A DNA stretch of 64,000 nucleotides from Oscillospiraceae bacterium (GTDB taxonomy: Bacteria; Bacillota; Clostridia; Oscillospirales; Acutalibacteraceae): positions 24,748 through 88,747 of the forward strand of contig SVOQ01000009.1 in NCBI GenBank assembly GCA_015066345.1, given 5' to 3'. Positions 7,048 through 15,883 of the stretch are shown piece after piece; within the stretch, counting starts at the first letter, position 1, and the number at the start of each line of letters is the position of its first letter. The translations under genes were made by a program, and so were the position numbers. The notes under the pieces are model-generated. The model was not told the origin of the DNA. It saw nothing but the letters and a program-made list of their open reading frames with translations, and did not search any database.

Positions 7048-9600
7048 ATGAAAAAATCAAAATTCAAAATAACGGGTATGACCTGTGCTGCTTGTCAGGC
7101 AAACGTTACAAAATGTGCATTAAAACTTGACGGCACTGAAAATGCAGATGTAAATCTCCTCAGTGGTTCAATGGTCGTAGAATACGATGAAAGCAAACTG
7201 ACCGATCAGGATTTCATATCCGCCGTAAACAATATAGGCTATGGTGCTACCATATACGGGGATAACAACAAAAAGAGTCTTTCTTCAGAGTGGGAAGACC
7301 GCAAAAAAGACCAAGCTGAAAACGAACGCAATATGAAAAAACGACTTATCAGTTCGGCAATTTTTCTTATTGTACTTATGTACATCGCAATGGGCGGTAT
7401 GTTGCACCTTCCCCTGCCCTCGTTTTTAAGCGGTACTGAAAATGCGTTAATAAACGCAATAATTCAGATGCTCCTTACAATTCCCGTAATTATAATAAAC
7501 AGAAAGTTTTTCGTTTCGGGGTTCAAAGGTCTTATTAAACGTGCGGCAAATATGGACACCCTCGTTGCTCTCGGCTCAAGTGCATCCTTTTTATACGGTG
7601 TTTTTGCCGTACTGATGATGGCTTATAATGCACCCCGTGGCAATATTGATACCCTATCCCACTATGCGCACCAGCTTTATTTTGAATCAAGTGCAATGAT
7701 TCTGACCCTTGTTACGTTAGGCAAATTCCTCGAAAGTCGCTCCAAAAATAAAACAGGTGATGCTTTAGGTAAACTTGTGGAATTATCACCCAAAACCGCC
7801 AATGTAATAAGAAACGGCAAGGAAATCACTATTGAAGCCGAAGATATAGTAATGGGTGATGAACTGATTATCCGCCCGGGTGAACGAATAGCCGTTGACG
7901 GAGTTGTTACGAAAGGCTACGGCTCAATTGACCAATCCGCTGTTACGGGTGAAAGCTTACCCGTTGAAAAATCAAGCGGTGACAAGGTTATTTCCGCAAC
8001 ACTTAATAAAAGCGGTACTTTTTATATGACCGCTTCAAAGGTTGGCGAAAACACAACTATTTCCCAGATTATAAAACTTGTTGAAAATGCATCCTCAACT
8101 AAAGCCCCCATTGCAAGACTTGCGGATAAGGTCAGTGGTGTTTTTGTTCCAGTGGTAATGGGTATTTCCCTTATAACATTTATATTATGGTTCATTTTTA
8201 CTAAAGATTTTGAAAACGCCCTTACTTTCGCTATAACAGTGCTTGTTATTTCCTGCCCCTGTGCCTTGGGTCTTGCAACACCCGTTGCCATTATGGTTGG
8301 TACGGGAAAAGCCGCAGAAAACGGTATACTCATTAAATCCGCCGAAGCCCTTGAAACCCTTGGTAAAGCCACCACGATTGTTTTCGATAAAACGGGTACT
8401 ATAACGAGCGGTAAAATGAGTATCAGTGATACTATCATTATCGATAAATCCCTTTTACGAAATGATTTTATCGCTCTTTGCGGTGCAATTGAAAAAGGAA
8501 GCGAACATCCTTTAGGTGAGGCTATACGCAGAAAAGCAGAAGAACTTAACCTTACTCTACCTGAAGTTTCAGAATTTACGGCAATTCAAGGTAAAGGAGT
8601 CACCGCAACAATAGAAAAAGACTTTTATATTGCAGGTAACAAGAAATTTCTAACCGAGCAAGGTATTGACTGTAATTTATTTGATAAGCAACTAACCGAA
8701 CTTGCAAATCAAGGTAAAACACCGCTTATTTTCGCAAAAACCAGTAATATAATTGGTATAGTAGCTCTTTCAGACACCATACGCGAGGATAGTATAAAAG
8801 CCATTGAAGGCTTTAAAAAACTCGGCAAGAAAACAGTTATGCTAACGGGTGATAATTGTGGTGCGGCAAAAAGTGTGGGTGAAAAAACAGGTATTGACCT
8901 TGTTATTTCTGACCTTTTACCCGCCCATAAAGAAAAAGAAATCCGCCTTTTACAAGAAAAAGGCGAAAAGGTAGTTTTTATCGGTGACGGTATAAACGAC
9001 GCACCCGCCCTCACAACTGCCGATATAGGTATCGCTATCGGTGCAGGGTCGGACATAGCAATTGACTGTGCAGATATTGTTCTTATTAACAACTCCCTTA
9101 CGGACGCCCTTAAGGCAACCGAATTAAGCATAGCGGTTATGCGTAACATAAAAATGAATTTATTCTGGGCATTTTTCTACAACTGTCTCGGTATTCCCCT
9201 TGCGGCAGGTGTATTATTCCCCTTATGGGGTATTAAACTCACCCCCATGATTGGCTCTGCGGCTATGAGTCTTAGTTCAGTTTCGGTTGTTACAAATGCT
9301 TTAAGATTAAAATTATTTAAATCAAAATATATTACTGAAAAAAACAAAAAATCCGAATCAGAAATACCTGAAACGGAAGAGAAAGGAAAGAAAGATATGG
9401 AAAAAGTAATTAAAGTTGAGGGTATGATGTGCCCGAGATGTGAAGCCCACGTTGTAAAAGCTCTTATGGCAATTGATGGTGTTGAAGAAGCTACCGCAAG
9501 TCACGAGCAAAACATTGCAACGGTAAAACTTTCAAAAGATGTTGCGGATGATGTTTTAATTAAAGCTATTGTAGATGAAGGCTACGAAGCAAGTTTGTAA
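7048..9600 (+). CDS. copA: Copper-exporting P1B-type ATPase CopA with fused C-terminal CopZ-like domain
   Basis: 850 residues. An N-terminal heavy-metal-associated domain (MTCAAC, Cys13/Cys16) is followed by transmembrane helices, the actuator loop TGES (about 300), the membrane CPC motif (403-405), the phosphorylation site DKTGT (447-451) and GDGINDAP. It exports Cu(I) from the cytoplasm using ATP. After the last membrane helices a charged linker leads to a second metal-binding domain (MMCPRC, Cys795/Cys798). Family members usually carry such domains at the N-terminus, so the C-terminal copy looks like a fused CopZ chaperone. It is in the same operon as csoR, and a strong terminator follows. 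Confidence 0.95.
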   Translation: MKKSKFKITGMTCAACQANVTKCALKLDGTENADVNLLSGSMVVEYDESKLTDQDFISAVNNIGYGATIYGDNNKKSLSSEWEDRKKDQAENERNMKKRLISSAIFLIVLMYIAMGGMLHLPLPSFLSGTENALINAIIQMLLTIPVIIINRKFFVSGFKGLIKRAANMDTLVALGSSASFLYGVFAVLMMAYNAPRGNIDTLSHYAHQLYFESSAMILTLVTLGKFLESRSKNKTGDALGKLVELSPKTANVIRNGKEITIEAEDIVMGDELIIRPGERIAVDGVVTKGYGSIDQSAVTGESLPVEKSSGDKVISATLNKSGTFYMTASKVGENTTISQIIKLVENASSTKAPIARLADKVSGVFVPVVMGISLITFILWFIFTKDFENALTFAITVLVISCPCALGLATPVAIMVGTGKAAENGILIKSAEALETLGKATTIVFDKTGTITSGKMSISDTIIIDKSLLRNDFIALCGAIEKGSEHPLGEAIRRKAEELNLTLPEVSEFTAIQGKGVTATIEKDFYIAGNKKFLTEQGIDCNLFDKQLTELANQGKTPLIFAKTSNIIGIVALSDTIREDSIKAIEGFKKLGKKTVMLTGDNCGAAKSVGEKTGIDLVISDLLPAHKEKEIRLLQEKGEKVVFIGDGINDAPALTTADIGIAIGAGSDIAIDCADIVLINNSLTDALKATELSIAVMRNIKMNLFWAFFYNCLGIPLAAGVLFPLWGIKLTPMIGSAAMSLSSVSVVTNALRLKLFKSKYITEKNKKSESEIPETEEKGKKDMEKVIKVEGMMCPRCEAHVVKALMAIDGVEEATASHEQNIATVKLSKDVADDVLIKAIVDEGYEASL
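9397..9600 (+). other. copZ: Possible internal translation start giving a free CopZ-like chaperone
   Basis: Codon 784 of copA is an ATG (MEKVIKVEGMMC) preceded by GAGAAAGGAAAGAAAGAT, a plausible ribosome-binding site in frame. Starting there would yield a free 67-residue Cu(I) chaperone with the domain limits of CopZ. The site is inside an otherwise charged, disordered linker. Whether it is used cannot be told from sequence. Confidence 0.35.
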
Positions 9601-9621
9601 ACAAAATAAATGAGATATAAA

Positions 9622-9655
9622 AATGAGCTGTAAAACGAATGTTTTACAGCTCATT
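9622..9655. terminator. Bidirectional terminator after copA
   Basis: Perfect stem AATGAGCTGTAAAAC/GTTTTACAGCTCATT with a GAAT loop and a T-rich tail. It separates the converging copA and Pro-rich membrane protein genes. Confidence 0.85.
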
Positions 9656-9659
9656 TATT

Positions 9660-12356
9660 TTACATATCAGCAACTATAATTGCTTTAAGTTTATTTCCCG
9701 AATACAGTAACGTCATTTCGTCACCCGTATCTTCGGCAATATATGTATAAACGGTCAAATCCTGGTTTTCTACTCCGCCCAAATCCAAACCGAATTCCCT
9801 GAGTATTCCACGCACTTCTTCGCTTATATCAAGTTTGATTGTCGTTGAATAATCGGGAGCAGAATAAATTTTCTCTGCGTCTTCGGGAGTTGTGCCTGTC
9901 TTTAAACCTCCCGCATTACAAACTCCTTCACCTGTTACAATAGTCATAACAACCGTATTATTTTCATCAAGGAAATATAACGAGCCACTGGAGTAATATT
10001 TCACCGAACCATACATATCATCATAAAGGTCTATGTCTGCCTGTGACAGAATTGAGTTCAATTCATATTTAAATGTATCGACCACCGCATTACCTACGCC
10101 ATCTTTAAAATCCGAAAGCACGCTATCGATATCGTGTTCTTTCTCAAAGGCTTTATATATTACGTCCATTTCTTCGGCAGTATAACTATTACCTACAAAA
10201 ATATCACCAAAGCCACACTGAGAATGGTCAAAGGGTATGGGGTCGGGATATTGGTACCACACTTTATCAAATAAAACGTGTTCAAAACCAAAGGATGCCA
10301 GAGTCATCTCAATGGGCATTTTAAGTTTTGCACCAAGATAAATTTTTAAGGTCGAGTTGGATTTAGCCATTACACTTTCGGAATAATCGAACATAAAACT
10401 GTTATCGGCATCGGATAAATCAACTATTTGTTTTTTACCGCTTCCGCTGAATACCACCTCTACTTCTGCAAGGTTATTTGCAATTTTTATAGGCACCATA
10501 CCCAATATACACAAACCTACGTCAACACCCGTTGATGCATTTAATTTAAGTTGACCCTTAAATTCTATGGTTGTATTGGGTTTACTATCCTGCCATTCTT
10601 GGGTATATTCACCCGTATAAAGAGCGGGAGAAGGATAATCGTACGATTTTGCGTCACCCGAAAAACCCGTTTCGGAATTAAATTCTGCACGATAAAAGCC
10701 CGAATTACTTAATGAACATTCCGCAGTAAGTTCACCGCTTGCACTCACAAAAAATTGAATAACAACGCCTGCGGATAAATATCCTATTTTATTATCGGCA
10801 TTAACAAGACCCGGAAGTTTTACATTATATCCTATTACATAAGAGCCTAAAACTAATTTACCTTTTTCATTATCCGTTACATCCTGAATCTGCAATACCT
10901 TTTCAATTTTACTCGGTATATCATTTGCTTCGGAAGCCTTGGGTAAATCATCAAGACCTACACTGATTTTATCAGTGTATTTTATTTGGGATTTTACATT
11001 AGCCATAAATCCCACATCAAAATTTTCAACAATCTGATTACCATCTTCGTCTTCGTGCCACTCAATATCCATCTTTGTAGCCATATCTTCAAGGTCAATT
11101 GTACCGGAAATTGCTTTTGACTTAACGCCATTCACTTCTTTTTCAATTGAAAGTTTTAGTTTAAGACTATCACAAAACATTGAGTAACCGGGTAACACAC
11201 TCTGTTGAGTGGGATTAATATATGAAAACTCGGGTTCGATTGTATAATCACCTATTTTAACTTCAGAGTCATACTCCACATAATTGGACAAAGGAATATT
11301 GGGTGCACCGACACTGAGAGTTTGGAAATTGCTTTTTACAATGGGATTATGGGTAACAACGCTTACACCTGACGCGGGAGTAAACTCCGCATTGTCCGCA
11401 ATATCACCCTCTAATTTAAAACTGAAGTCACTGAAAACATTTTCCATTGAAGGCACTTTAAAGGTTATTGAATTTGTAGTGGTAGAAACAAGCTCACCAC
11501 AAAAACCCATTTCAAAACAAGTTGCCTCTGCATCCTTTATTGAAGGCACACAGAATATTTCACCTTGGTTTAAAGAGGTTAACTCCGAGGGTAAAGTACT
11601 ACCATACGTTATGGTATATTCTTCACCTTTAATAGTAACTTCCTGAAAATCTTCCTGTACTTTTTCGGTATCGGATATTATTTTTACGTTATCCTTAAAC
11701 GTAACATCCGCAACTGCACCCGTATCAACAGCGGAATTGCTTGTAGCAACATAATCTCGACCGTCATCACTTAACACCAACGCTACTACGCCTATAATAC
11801 CCGAAACAATGGCAACCACCAACAACAGAGCTATGGCAACTATTACACCTTTTTTATTGCTCTTACCCTCTTTGGCTTTCTGACTTTTTTTCTCTGTTTT
11901 TGCCGCTTTCTTTGCCTTTTTAATCTCCTCTTTTTTATTAGGTGCTACCGAATTTGATACGGGACGTGCACCCTGAAGAGGCTTTTGCGTGGGTTGTTGG
12001 GGTCGTTGAGGCGGTTGATTATACTGACCCATAGGTTGTACAGGTCTTTGAGGTGGTTGGTTATAATACACACCCGGTTGTTGGGGTCTCTGGGGTGGTT
12101 GATTATAATACCCGCCCGGTTGCTGAGGTCTTTGGGGTTGATTGTAATACCCGCCCGGTTGTTGAGGTCTCTGAGGTGGTTGATTATAATACACACCCTG
12201 TTGTTGGGGTCTCTGGGGTGGTTGATTGTAATACCCGCCCGGTTGTTGAGGTCTTTGTTGGGGTTGATTGTAATACCCGCCCGGTTGTTGAGGTCTCTGG
12301 GGTGGTTGATTATACTGTTCGCCGTGTTGACCCGATGTATTATTTCGGTTGTCCAT
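9660..12356 (-). CDS. Membrane-anchored protein with Pro/Gln/Tyr repeat N-terminus, unknown function
   Basis: 898 residues from ATG 12356, which has GGGAGGGTG upstream (the ORF track begins 29 codons earlier). Residues about 10-130 are roughly eight copies of YYNQPPQRPQQPGG. A Lys/Ala/Glu-rich basic stretch follows, then one hydrophobic helix (VIVAIALLLVVAIVSG), then about 680 residues of extracytoplasmic sequence rich in beta strands. The basic stretch before the helix predicts the repeats stay in the cytoplasm and the large domain faces out. I recognise no enzyme family. Pro-rich cytoplasmic tails are typical of scaffolds. Monocistronic, with its own promoter. Confidence 0.8.
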   Translation of the reverse strand: MDNRNNTSGQHGEQYNQPPQRPQQPGGYYNQPQQRPQQPGGYYNQPPQRPQQQGVYYNQPPQRPQQPGGYYNQPQRPQQPGGYYNQPPQRPQQPGVYYNQPPQRPVQPMGQYNQPPQRPQQPTQKPLQGARPVSNSVAPNKKEEIKKAKKAAKTEKKSQKAKEGKSNKKGVIVAIALLLVVAIVSGIIGVVALVLSDDGRDYVATSNSAVDTGAVADVTFKDNVKIISDTEKVQEDFQEVTIKGEEYTITYGSTLPSELTSLNQGEIFCVPSIKDAEATCFEMGFCGELVSTTTNSITFKVPSMENVFSDFSFKLEGDIADNAEFTPASGVSVVTHNPIVKSNFQTLSVGAPNIPLSNYVEYDSEVKIGDYTIEPEFSYINPTQQSVLPGYSMFCDSLKLKLSIEKEVNGVKSKAISGTIDLEDMATKMDIEWHEDEDGNQIVENFDVGFMANVKSQIKYTDKISVGLDDLPKASEANDIPSKIEKVLQIQDVTDNEKGKLVLGSYVIGYNVKLPGLVNADNKIGYLSAGVVIQFFVSASGELTAECSLSNSGFYRAEFNSETGFSGDAKSYDYPSPALYTGEYTQEWQDSKPNTTIEFKGQLKLNASTGVDVGLCILGMVPIKIANNLAEVEVVFSGSGKKQIVDLSDADNSFMFDYSESVMAKSNSTLKIYLGAKLKMPIEMTLASFGFEHVLFDKVWYQYPDPIPFDHSQCGFGDIFVGNSYTAEEMDVIYKAFEKEHDIDSVLSDFKDGVGNAVVDTFKYELNSILSQADIDLYDDMYGSVKYYSSGSLYFLDENNTVVMTIVTGEGVCNAGGLKTGTTPEDAEKIYSAPDYSTTIKLDISEEVRGILREFGLDLGGVENQDLTVYTYIAEDTGDEMTLLYSGNKLKAIIVADM

Positions 12357-12395
12357 TGAACACCCTCCCTTGTTTTTCCGCATAAACTTTATTTT

Positions 12396-12425
12396 ATTAT
12401 AGTGTTTTTTGTCAATTTTTGTCAA
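12396..12425 (-). promoter_or_regulatory. Promoter of the Pro-rich membrane protein gene
   Basis: Minus strand: TTGACA, 18 bp, TATAAT. A second TTGACA lies within the spacer. The distance to the start codon is about 40 bp. Confidence 0.7.
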
Positions 12426-12460
12426 TAACTCCTTATAATACAATCATTTGAATTCGCATA

Positions 12461-12509
12461 AAAAAACACATCGCAATTGAGATAACCGAAATTGTCTCAA
12501 TTGCGATGT
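12461..12509 (-). terminator. thrS terminator
   Basis: 15-bp perfect stem (ACATCGCAATTGAGA and its complement) with a 12-nt loop, followed on the minus strand by TGTGTTTTTTT. It ends the thrS transcript. Confidence 0.9.
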
Positions 12510-12518
12510 AAATTTTAT

Positions 12519-14459
12519 TTAGTTGATAGTCTTTTCGTCTACTTCTTTCTGAGCCATTTCTACAAATGTGTCAACGCTCATTGTTCCCATATCGCCGGCT
12601 TTTCTTGCACGTACTGCAACTTCACCGTTTTCGATTTCCTTGTCACCAAGAACAAGCATATAGGGAATCTTCTGAAGCTGTGCCTCACGGATTTTATAAC
12701 CTGTTTTTTCGGATCTGTCGTCAACAGTTACACGGAAGCCCTTTGCCTCAAGTTTATTCTTAAGTTCATAACAAGCATCATGATGTCTTTCGGAAATGGG
12801 AAGAATACGGAACTGCTCAGGAGCAAGCCACAAGGGGAACGCACCTGCGTATTTTTCAATAAGAAGAGCAAGTGTTCTTTCGTAGCATCCGATAGAAGTT
12901 CTGTGGATAATATAGGGATTCTTCTTAGTACCGTCACGGTCCACATATTCCATACCGAATTTTTCAGCGAGCATCTGGTCAATCTGGATTGTAATAAGAG
13001 TATCCTCTTTACCGTATACGTTCTTAATCTGGATATCAAGCTTCGGACCATAGAATGCTGCTTCACCAATGCCAACTTTATAAGTAAGACCGATATCGTC
13101 AAGGATTTCTTTCATTACGCCCTGAGCTTCATCCCACTGTTCCTTTGTACCGATATATTTTTCAGTATCTTCGGGATCCCACTGTGAGAAACGATATGAA
13201 ACGTCCTCATAAAGACCAAGAGTTTTAAGCATAAATATGCAAAGATCAAGACAACGTTTGAACTCGTCCGCAAGTTGCTCGGGAAGACACATAAGGTGAC
13301 CTTCTGAAATTGTAAACTGACGAACACGGATAAGACCGTGCATTTCGCCTGAAGATTCGTTTCTGAAAAGGGTTGATGTTTCAGCCAATCTCATAGGTAA
13401 ATCACGATATGAACGGGCTCTGTTAAGGTATGCCTGATACTGGAAGGGACAAGTCATAGGACGAAGTGCAAATACTTCATCATCCTTTTCTTCATCACCT
13501 AAAACAAACATACCGTCTTTGTAATGGTCCCAGTGACCGGAAATTTTATAAAGGTCGCTCTTTGCCATAAGGGGAGTTTTTGTACGTACCCAACCCCTCT
13601 TTGCTTCTTCGTCTTCAACGAAACGCTGAAGTGTCTGAACAATAAATGTACCCTTGGGAAGAAGTATGGGAAGTCCCTGACCGATGCTGTCAACGGTTGT
13701 GAAGATTTCAAGTTCTCTGCCGAGTTTGTTGTGGTCACGTTTTTTCGCCTCTTCAACTCTCTGAAGATGTTCTTCAAGCTCTGCATTTTTGGGGAATGCA
13801 GTACCATAAATACGTTGAAGCATTTTGTTGTTCTGGTCACCACGCCAGTAAGCACCTGTACAAGCAGTAAGTTTAAATGCTTTTACTCTACCTGTTGAGG
13901 GAATGTGAGGACCTGCACAAACATCTGTAAATTCGCCCTGTTTGTAGAAACTGATGGGTTCATTTTTACCTGCGTGTTCTTCAATAAGTTCAACTTTATA
14001 AATTTCGCCCTTGGCCTTCATTTCTTCAATAGCCGCCTGAGGCTCCATCCGGAATCTTTCAAGAACAAGGTCTTCTTTTACGATTTTTTTCATTTCCGCT
14101 TCAATTTTTGTAAGAAGCTCGGGTGTAAAAGAAGTTTCACAGTCAATATCATAATAGAAACCGTTATCAATAGCGGGACCTATTGCAAGTTTAGCGTTGG
14201 GATAAAGGCGTTTTACTGCCTGAGCAAGGATATGGGACGCTGTGTGCCAGAATGCGTGTTTACCCTCATCACTATCAAATGTGAGAAATTCAAGTTCGCA
14301 GTCCTCGCTAATGGGAGTACGTATATCTGCACTCTCGCCGTTTATAAGACAAGCACAGAGATTTCTGAAAAGACCCATACTGATATCTTTGCAAACATCA
14401 ATGGGAGTAACACCGTTATCATACTCTCTGACATCGTCACGAAGTTTAATCTTTACCAT
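12519..14459 (-). CDS. thrS: Threonyl-tRNA synthetase
   Basis: 646 residues, normal length for bacterial ThrRS. The order is an N-terminal TGS domain (1-60), an editing domain (about 65-225, with HTASHILAQAVKRL), the class II catalytic core with the zinc cysteine in MTCPFQYQ, and an anticodon-binding domain at the C-terminus (LPISERHHDACYEL). It charges tRNA-Thr and edits mischarged Ser. The start ATG has AAAGGATG upstream. It is controlled by a T-box leader with its own promoter, so it is induced when uncharged tRNA-Thr accumulates. It stands alone between jag and the Pro-rich membrane protein gene. Confidence 0.98.
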   Translation of the reverse strand: MVKIKLRDDVREYDNGVTPIDVCKDISMGLFRNLCACLINGESADIRTPISEDCELEFLTFDSDEGKHAFWHTASHILAQAVKRLYPNAKLAIGPAIDNGFYYDIDCETSFTPELLTKIEAEMKKIVKEDLVLERFRMEPQAAIEEMKAKGEIYKVELIEEHAGKNEPISFYKQGEFTDVCAGPHIPSTGRVKAFKLTACTGAYWRGDQNNKMLQRIYGTAFPKNAELEEHLQRVEEAKKRDHNKLGRELEIFTTVDSIGQGLPILLPKGTFIVQTLQRFVEDEEAKRGWVRTKTPLMAKSDLYKISGHWDHYKDGMFVLGDEEKDDEVFALRPMTCPFQYQAYLNRARSYRDLPMRLAETSTLFRNESSGEMHGLIRVRQFTISEGHLMCLPEQLADEFKRCLDLCIFMLKTLGLYEDVSYRFSQWDPEDTEKYIGTKEQWDEAQGVMKEILDDIGLTYKVGIGEAAFYGPKLDIQIKNVYGKEDTLITIQIDQMLAEKFGMEYVDRDGTKKNPYIIHRTSIGCYERTLALLIEKYAGAFPLWLAPEQFRILPISERHHDACYELKNKLEAKGFRVTVDDRSEKTGYKIREAQLQKIPYMLVLGDKEIENGEVAVRARKAGDMGTMSVDTFVEMAQKEVDEKTIN

Positions 14460-14501
14460 TTATATCATCCTTTCGTAAAGTATATTTTACTTAAATTTAA
14501 T

Positions 14502-14839
14502 AAAAAACAGACCTTATCCTATTTGTAAAACAAATGGGATGAAGTCTGATAACTCCACGGTTCCACCCAAATTATACTACGCAAACCTCCCTTGCGAAGG
14601 GAGGGGGACCATCTTTACGATGGTGGAGGGTTCTAGCACCATAGGTGCGTAAAATAAAATCCTTTACCCTGCAGTATCACTCGAGATGCCTTAACGCGGC
14701 TTATACGGCAACACTTATCTTTCGCTTCGTGTCGCACTCGGGAGTGGTCTTGGGGAAAATCCTTTGACACCTTGCACCAACCGATGTCTCTCTGAAAAAG
14801 GTAAAATCCTTAATTTCTCCGTCATGGATTTGAACTATT
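14502..14839 (-). promoter_or_regulatory. T-box riboswitch controlling thrS
   Basis: The untranslated leader carries the T-box consensus GGGTGGAACCGTGG (14555-14568). The terminator stem CAGACTT.ATCC with GGAT.AGGTCTG and a T-run follows at 14502-14548. Upstream is a stem I-like region containing AGAGAGACATCGG and GGTGCAAGG. Uncharged tRNA-Thr should pair with the specifier and the T-box and block the terminator. The specifier is probably ACC or ACT within AAGACCACTCCC; I cannot settle which. The region between stem I and the antiterminator carries an extra palindromic repeat. Confidence 0.9.
14583..14646. repeat. Palindromic repeat inserted inside the T-box leader
   Basis: Three short hairpins in a row (minus reading): GCACC-TAT-GGTGC, ACCATC-GTAAA-GATGGT and CCTCCC-TTCGCAA-GGGAGG, with CCCTCCACC and TCCCCCTCCCT as linking blocks. 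The same blocks recur around 25775-25830. It is not part of a standard T-box and sits where extra sequence is tolerated. Confidence 0.6.
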
Positions 14840-14845
14840 TACTTA

Positions 14846-14874
14846 ATGATAATCCTATTTTTCCTAAATGTCAA
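14846..14874 (-). promoter_or_regulatory. Promoter of the T-box/thrS transcript
   Basis: Minus strand: TTGACA, 17 bp, TATCAT. It begins only 5 bp after the jag stop codon, so thrS has its own transcription start although it lies directly downstream of the rpmH operon. Confidence 0.8.
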
Positions 14875-14879
14875 CAGGA

Positions 14880-15872
14880 TTATTCTTCAGTTGCTTCTTC
14901 AACTTTCTTTTTAGGTTGAATTTTGCCATAAAGTGAAGATGAAGCTGCATCAATTTTCTTTTCGCGGGGCTCCTTAGGTGTTTCGGGAACATAGGGAGCA
15001 CGTCTTTCACGGCTACCGCGACGGTCATTTCTGTAATTACCGCGTCTGTCGCCACCTTCGGGTGTAATAACTACACGACGTCTGTCGCCTTCACCTACTG
15101 AATGTGATGTTACACCTTCAATTTCCTGAATAGCAGTGTGAATAATTCTACGCTCATAGGGGTTCATAGGCTCAAGAGCAGAACTTCTACCGTATTTGGA
15201 AACCTTGGAAGCCTGACGTTTAGCAAGCGCTCTGAGAGTTTCCTCACGGCGTTTTCTGTAATCACCGACATTAAGAGTAACACGTTTGTTGTTATCCTCG
15301 GAACGGTTAACAAAAAGTCTTGTAAGATACTGTAAAGCATCAAGAGTTTCACCGCGTCTGCCGATAATGTTACCGTAATCTTCACTGCTTACGATTTCAA
15401 AATAAATATCTTCTTCAGTTTCTTTAGCGGTAACGGTTACATCGCTGAATCCCATACCGTTAAGAATTGATTTAAGATACTCTGTTGCGGGAGTTTCCTT
15501 AGCCTCGATACCTGAAAGGTCAACTTCGGGAGCTTTCTCTTTCTTAGGAGCATCCTTCTTTGTTTCTTTTTTAGGAGCGTCTTTTTTAACTTCCTTTTTG
15601 GGAGTTTCTTTTTTCGCCTGAGGTTTTGACTCAACCTTTTTCTTGGGAGCCTGTTCTTTTTTAACTTCTTTTACGGGTGCCTCTTTAACTCCGTCATCAT
15701 AAAATGCCTTAACCTGAGCATCTGCACCACCGAAAAGACCAAGTATTTTCTTTTTGGGGAAAGTTACGATTTCGACTTTTACATCTGCATCAATAGGTGC
15801 GTGTAAACTGTCGGTAGCCATTTTTATGGCTTCTTCAATAGTAGGCGCAACGCCTATTGCTTCTTTTATCAT
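14880..15872 (-). CDS. jag: RNA-binding protein Jag/KhpB
   Basis: 330 residues with an N-terminal Jag_N domain (1-52), a long Lys/Glu/Pro-rich linker (PKKEVKKDAPKKE repeats, about 75-120), a KH domain with GNIIGRRGETLDALQYL, and an R3H domain (MNPYERRIIHTAIQ). A basic, Arg-rich tail follows. KhpB binds RNA and affects cell elongation and division in Gram-positive bacteria. It is last in the rpmH-rnpA-yidD-yidC-jag operon, 11 bp after yidC, its usual neighbour. The linker is longer than in most homologs. Confidence 0.95.
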   Translation of the reverse strand: MIKEAIGVAPTIEEAIKMATDSLHAPIDADVKVEIVTFPKKKILGLFGGADAQVKAFYDDGVKEAPVKEVKKEQAPKKKVESKPQAKKETPKKEVKKDAPKKETKKDAPKKEKAPEVDLSGIEAKETPATEYLKSILNGMGFSDVTVTAKETEEDIYFEIVSSEDYGNIIGRRGETLDALQYLTRLFVNRSEDNNKRVTLNVGDYRKRREETLRALAKRQASKVSKYGRSSALEPMNPYERRIIHTAIQEIEGVTSHSVGEGDRRRVVITPEGGDRRGNYRNDRRGSRERRAPYVPETPKEPREKKIDAASSSLYGKIQPKKKVEEATEE

Positions 15873-15883
15873 ATTACTACACC

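Noticed and set aside
11985-12385. Repetitive plus-strand ORFs opposite the Pro-rich repeats
   Set aside because: Open only because the coding strand is a short-period repeat.
12492-13187. 231-residue plus ORF inside thrS
   Set aside because: Antisense shadow of thrS with no ribosome-binding site or domain; the same holds for the long shadows at 13905-14528, 34043-34651, 34748-35296 and 40024-40776.
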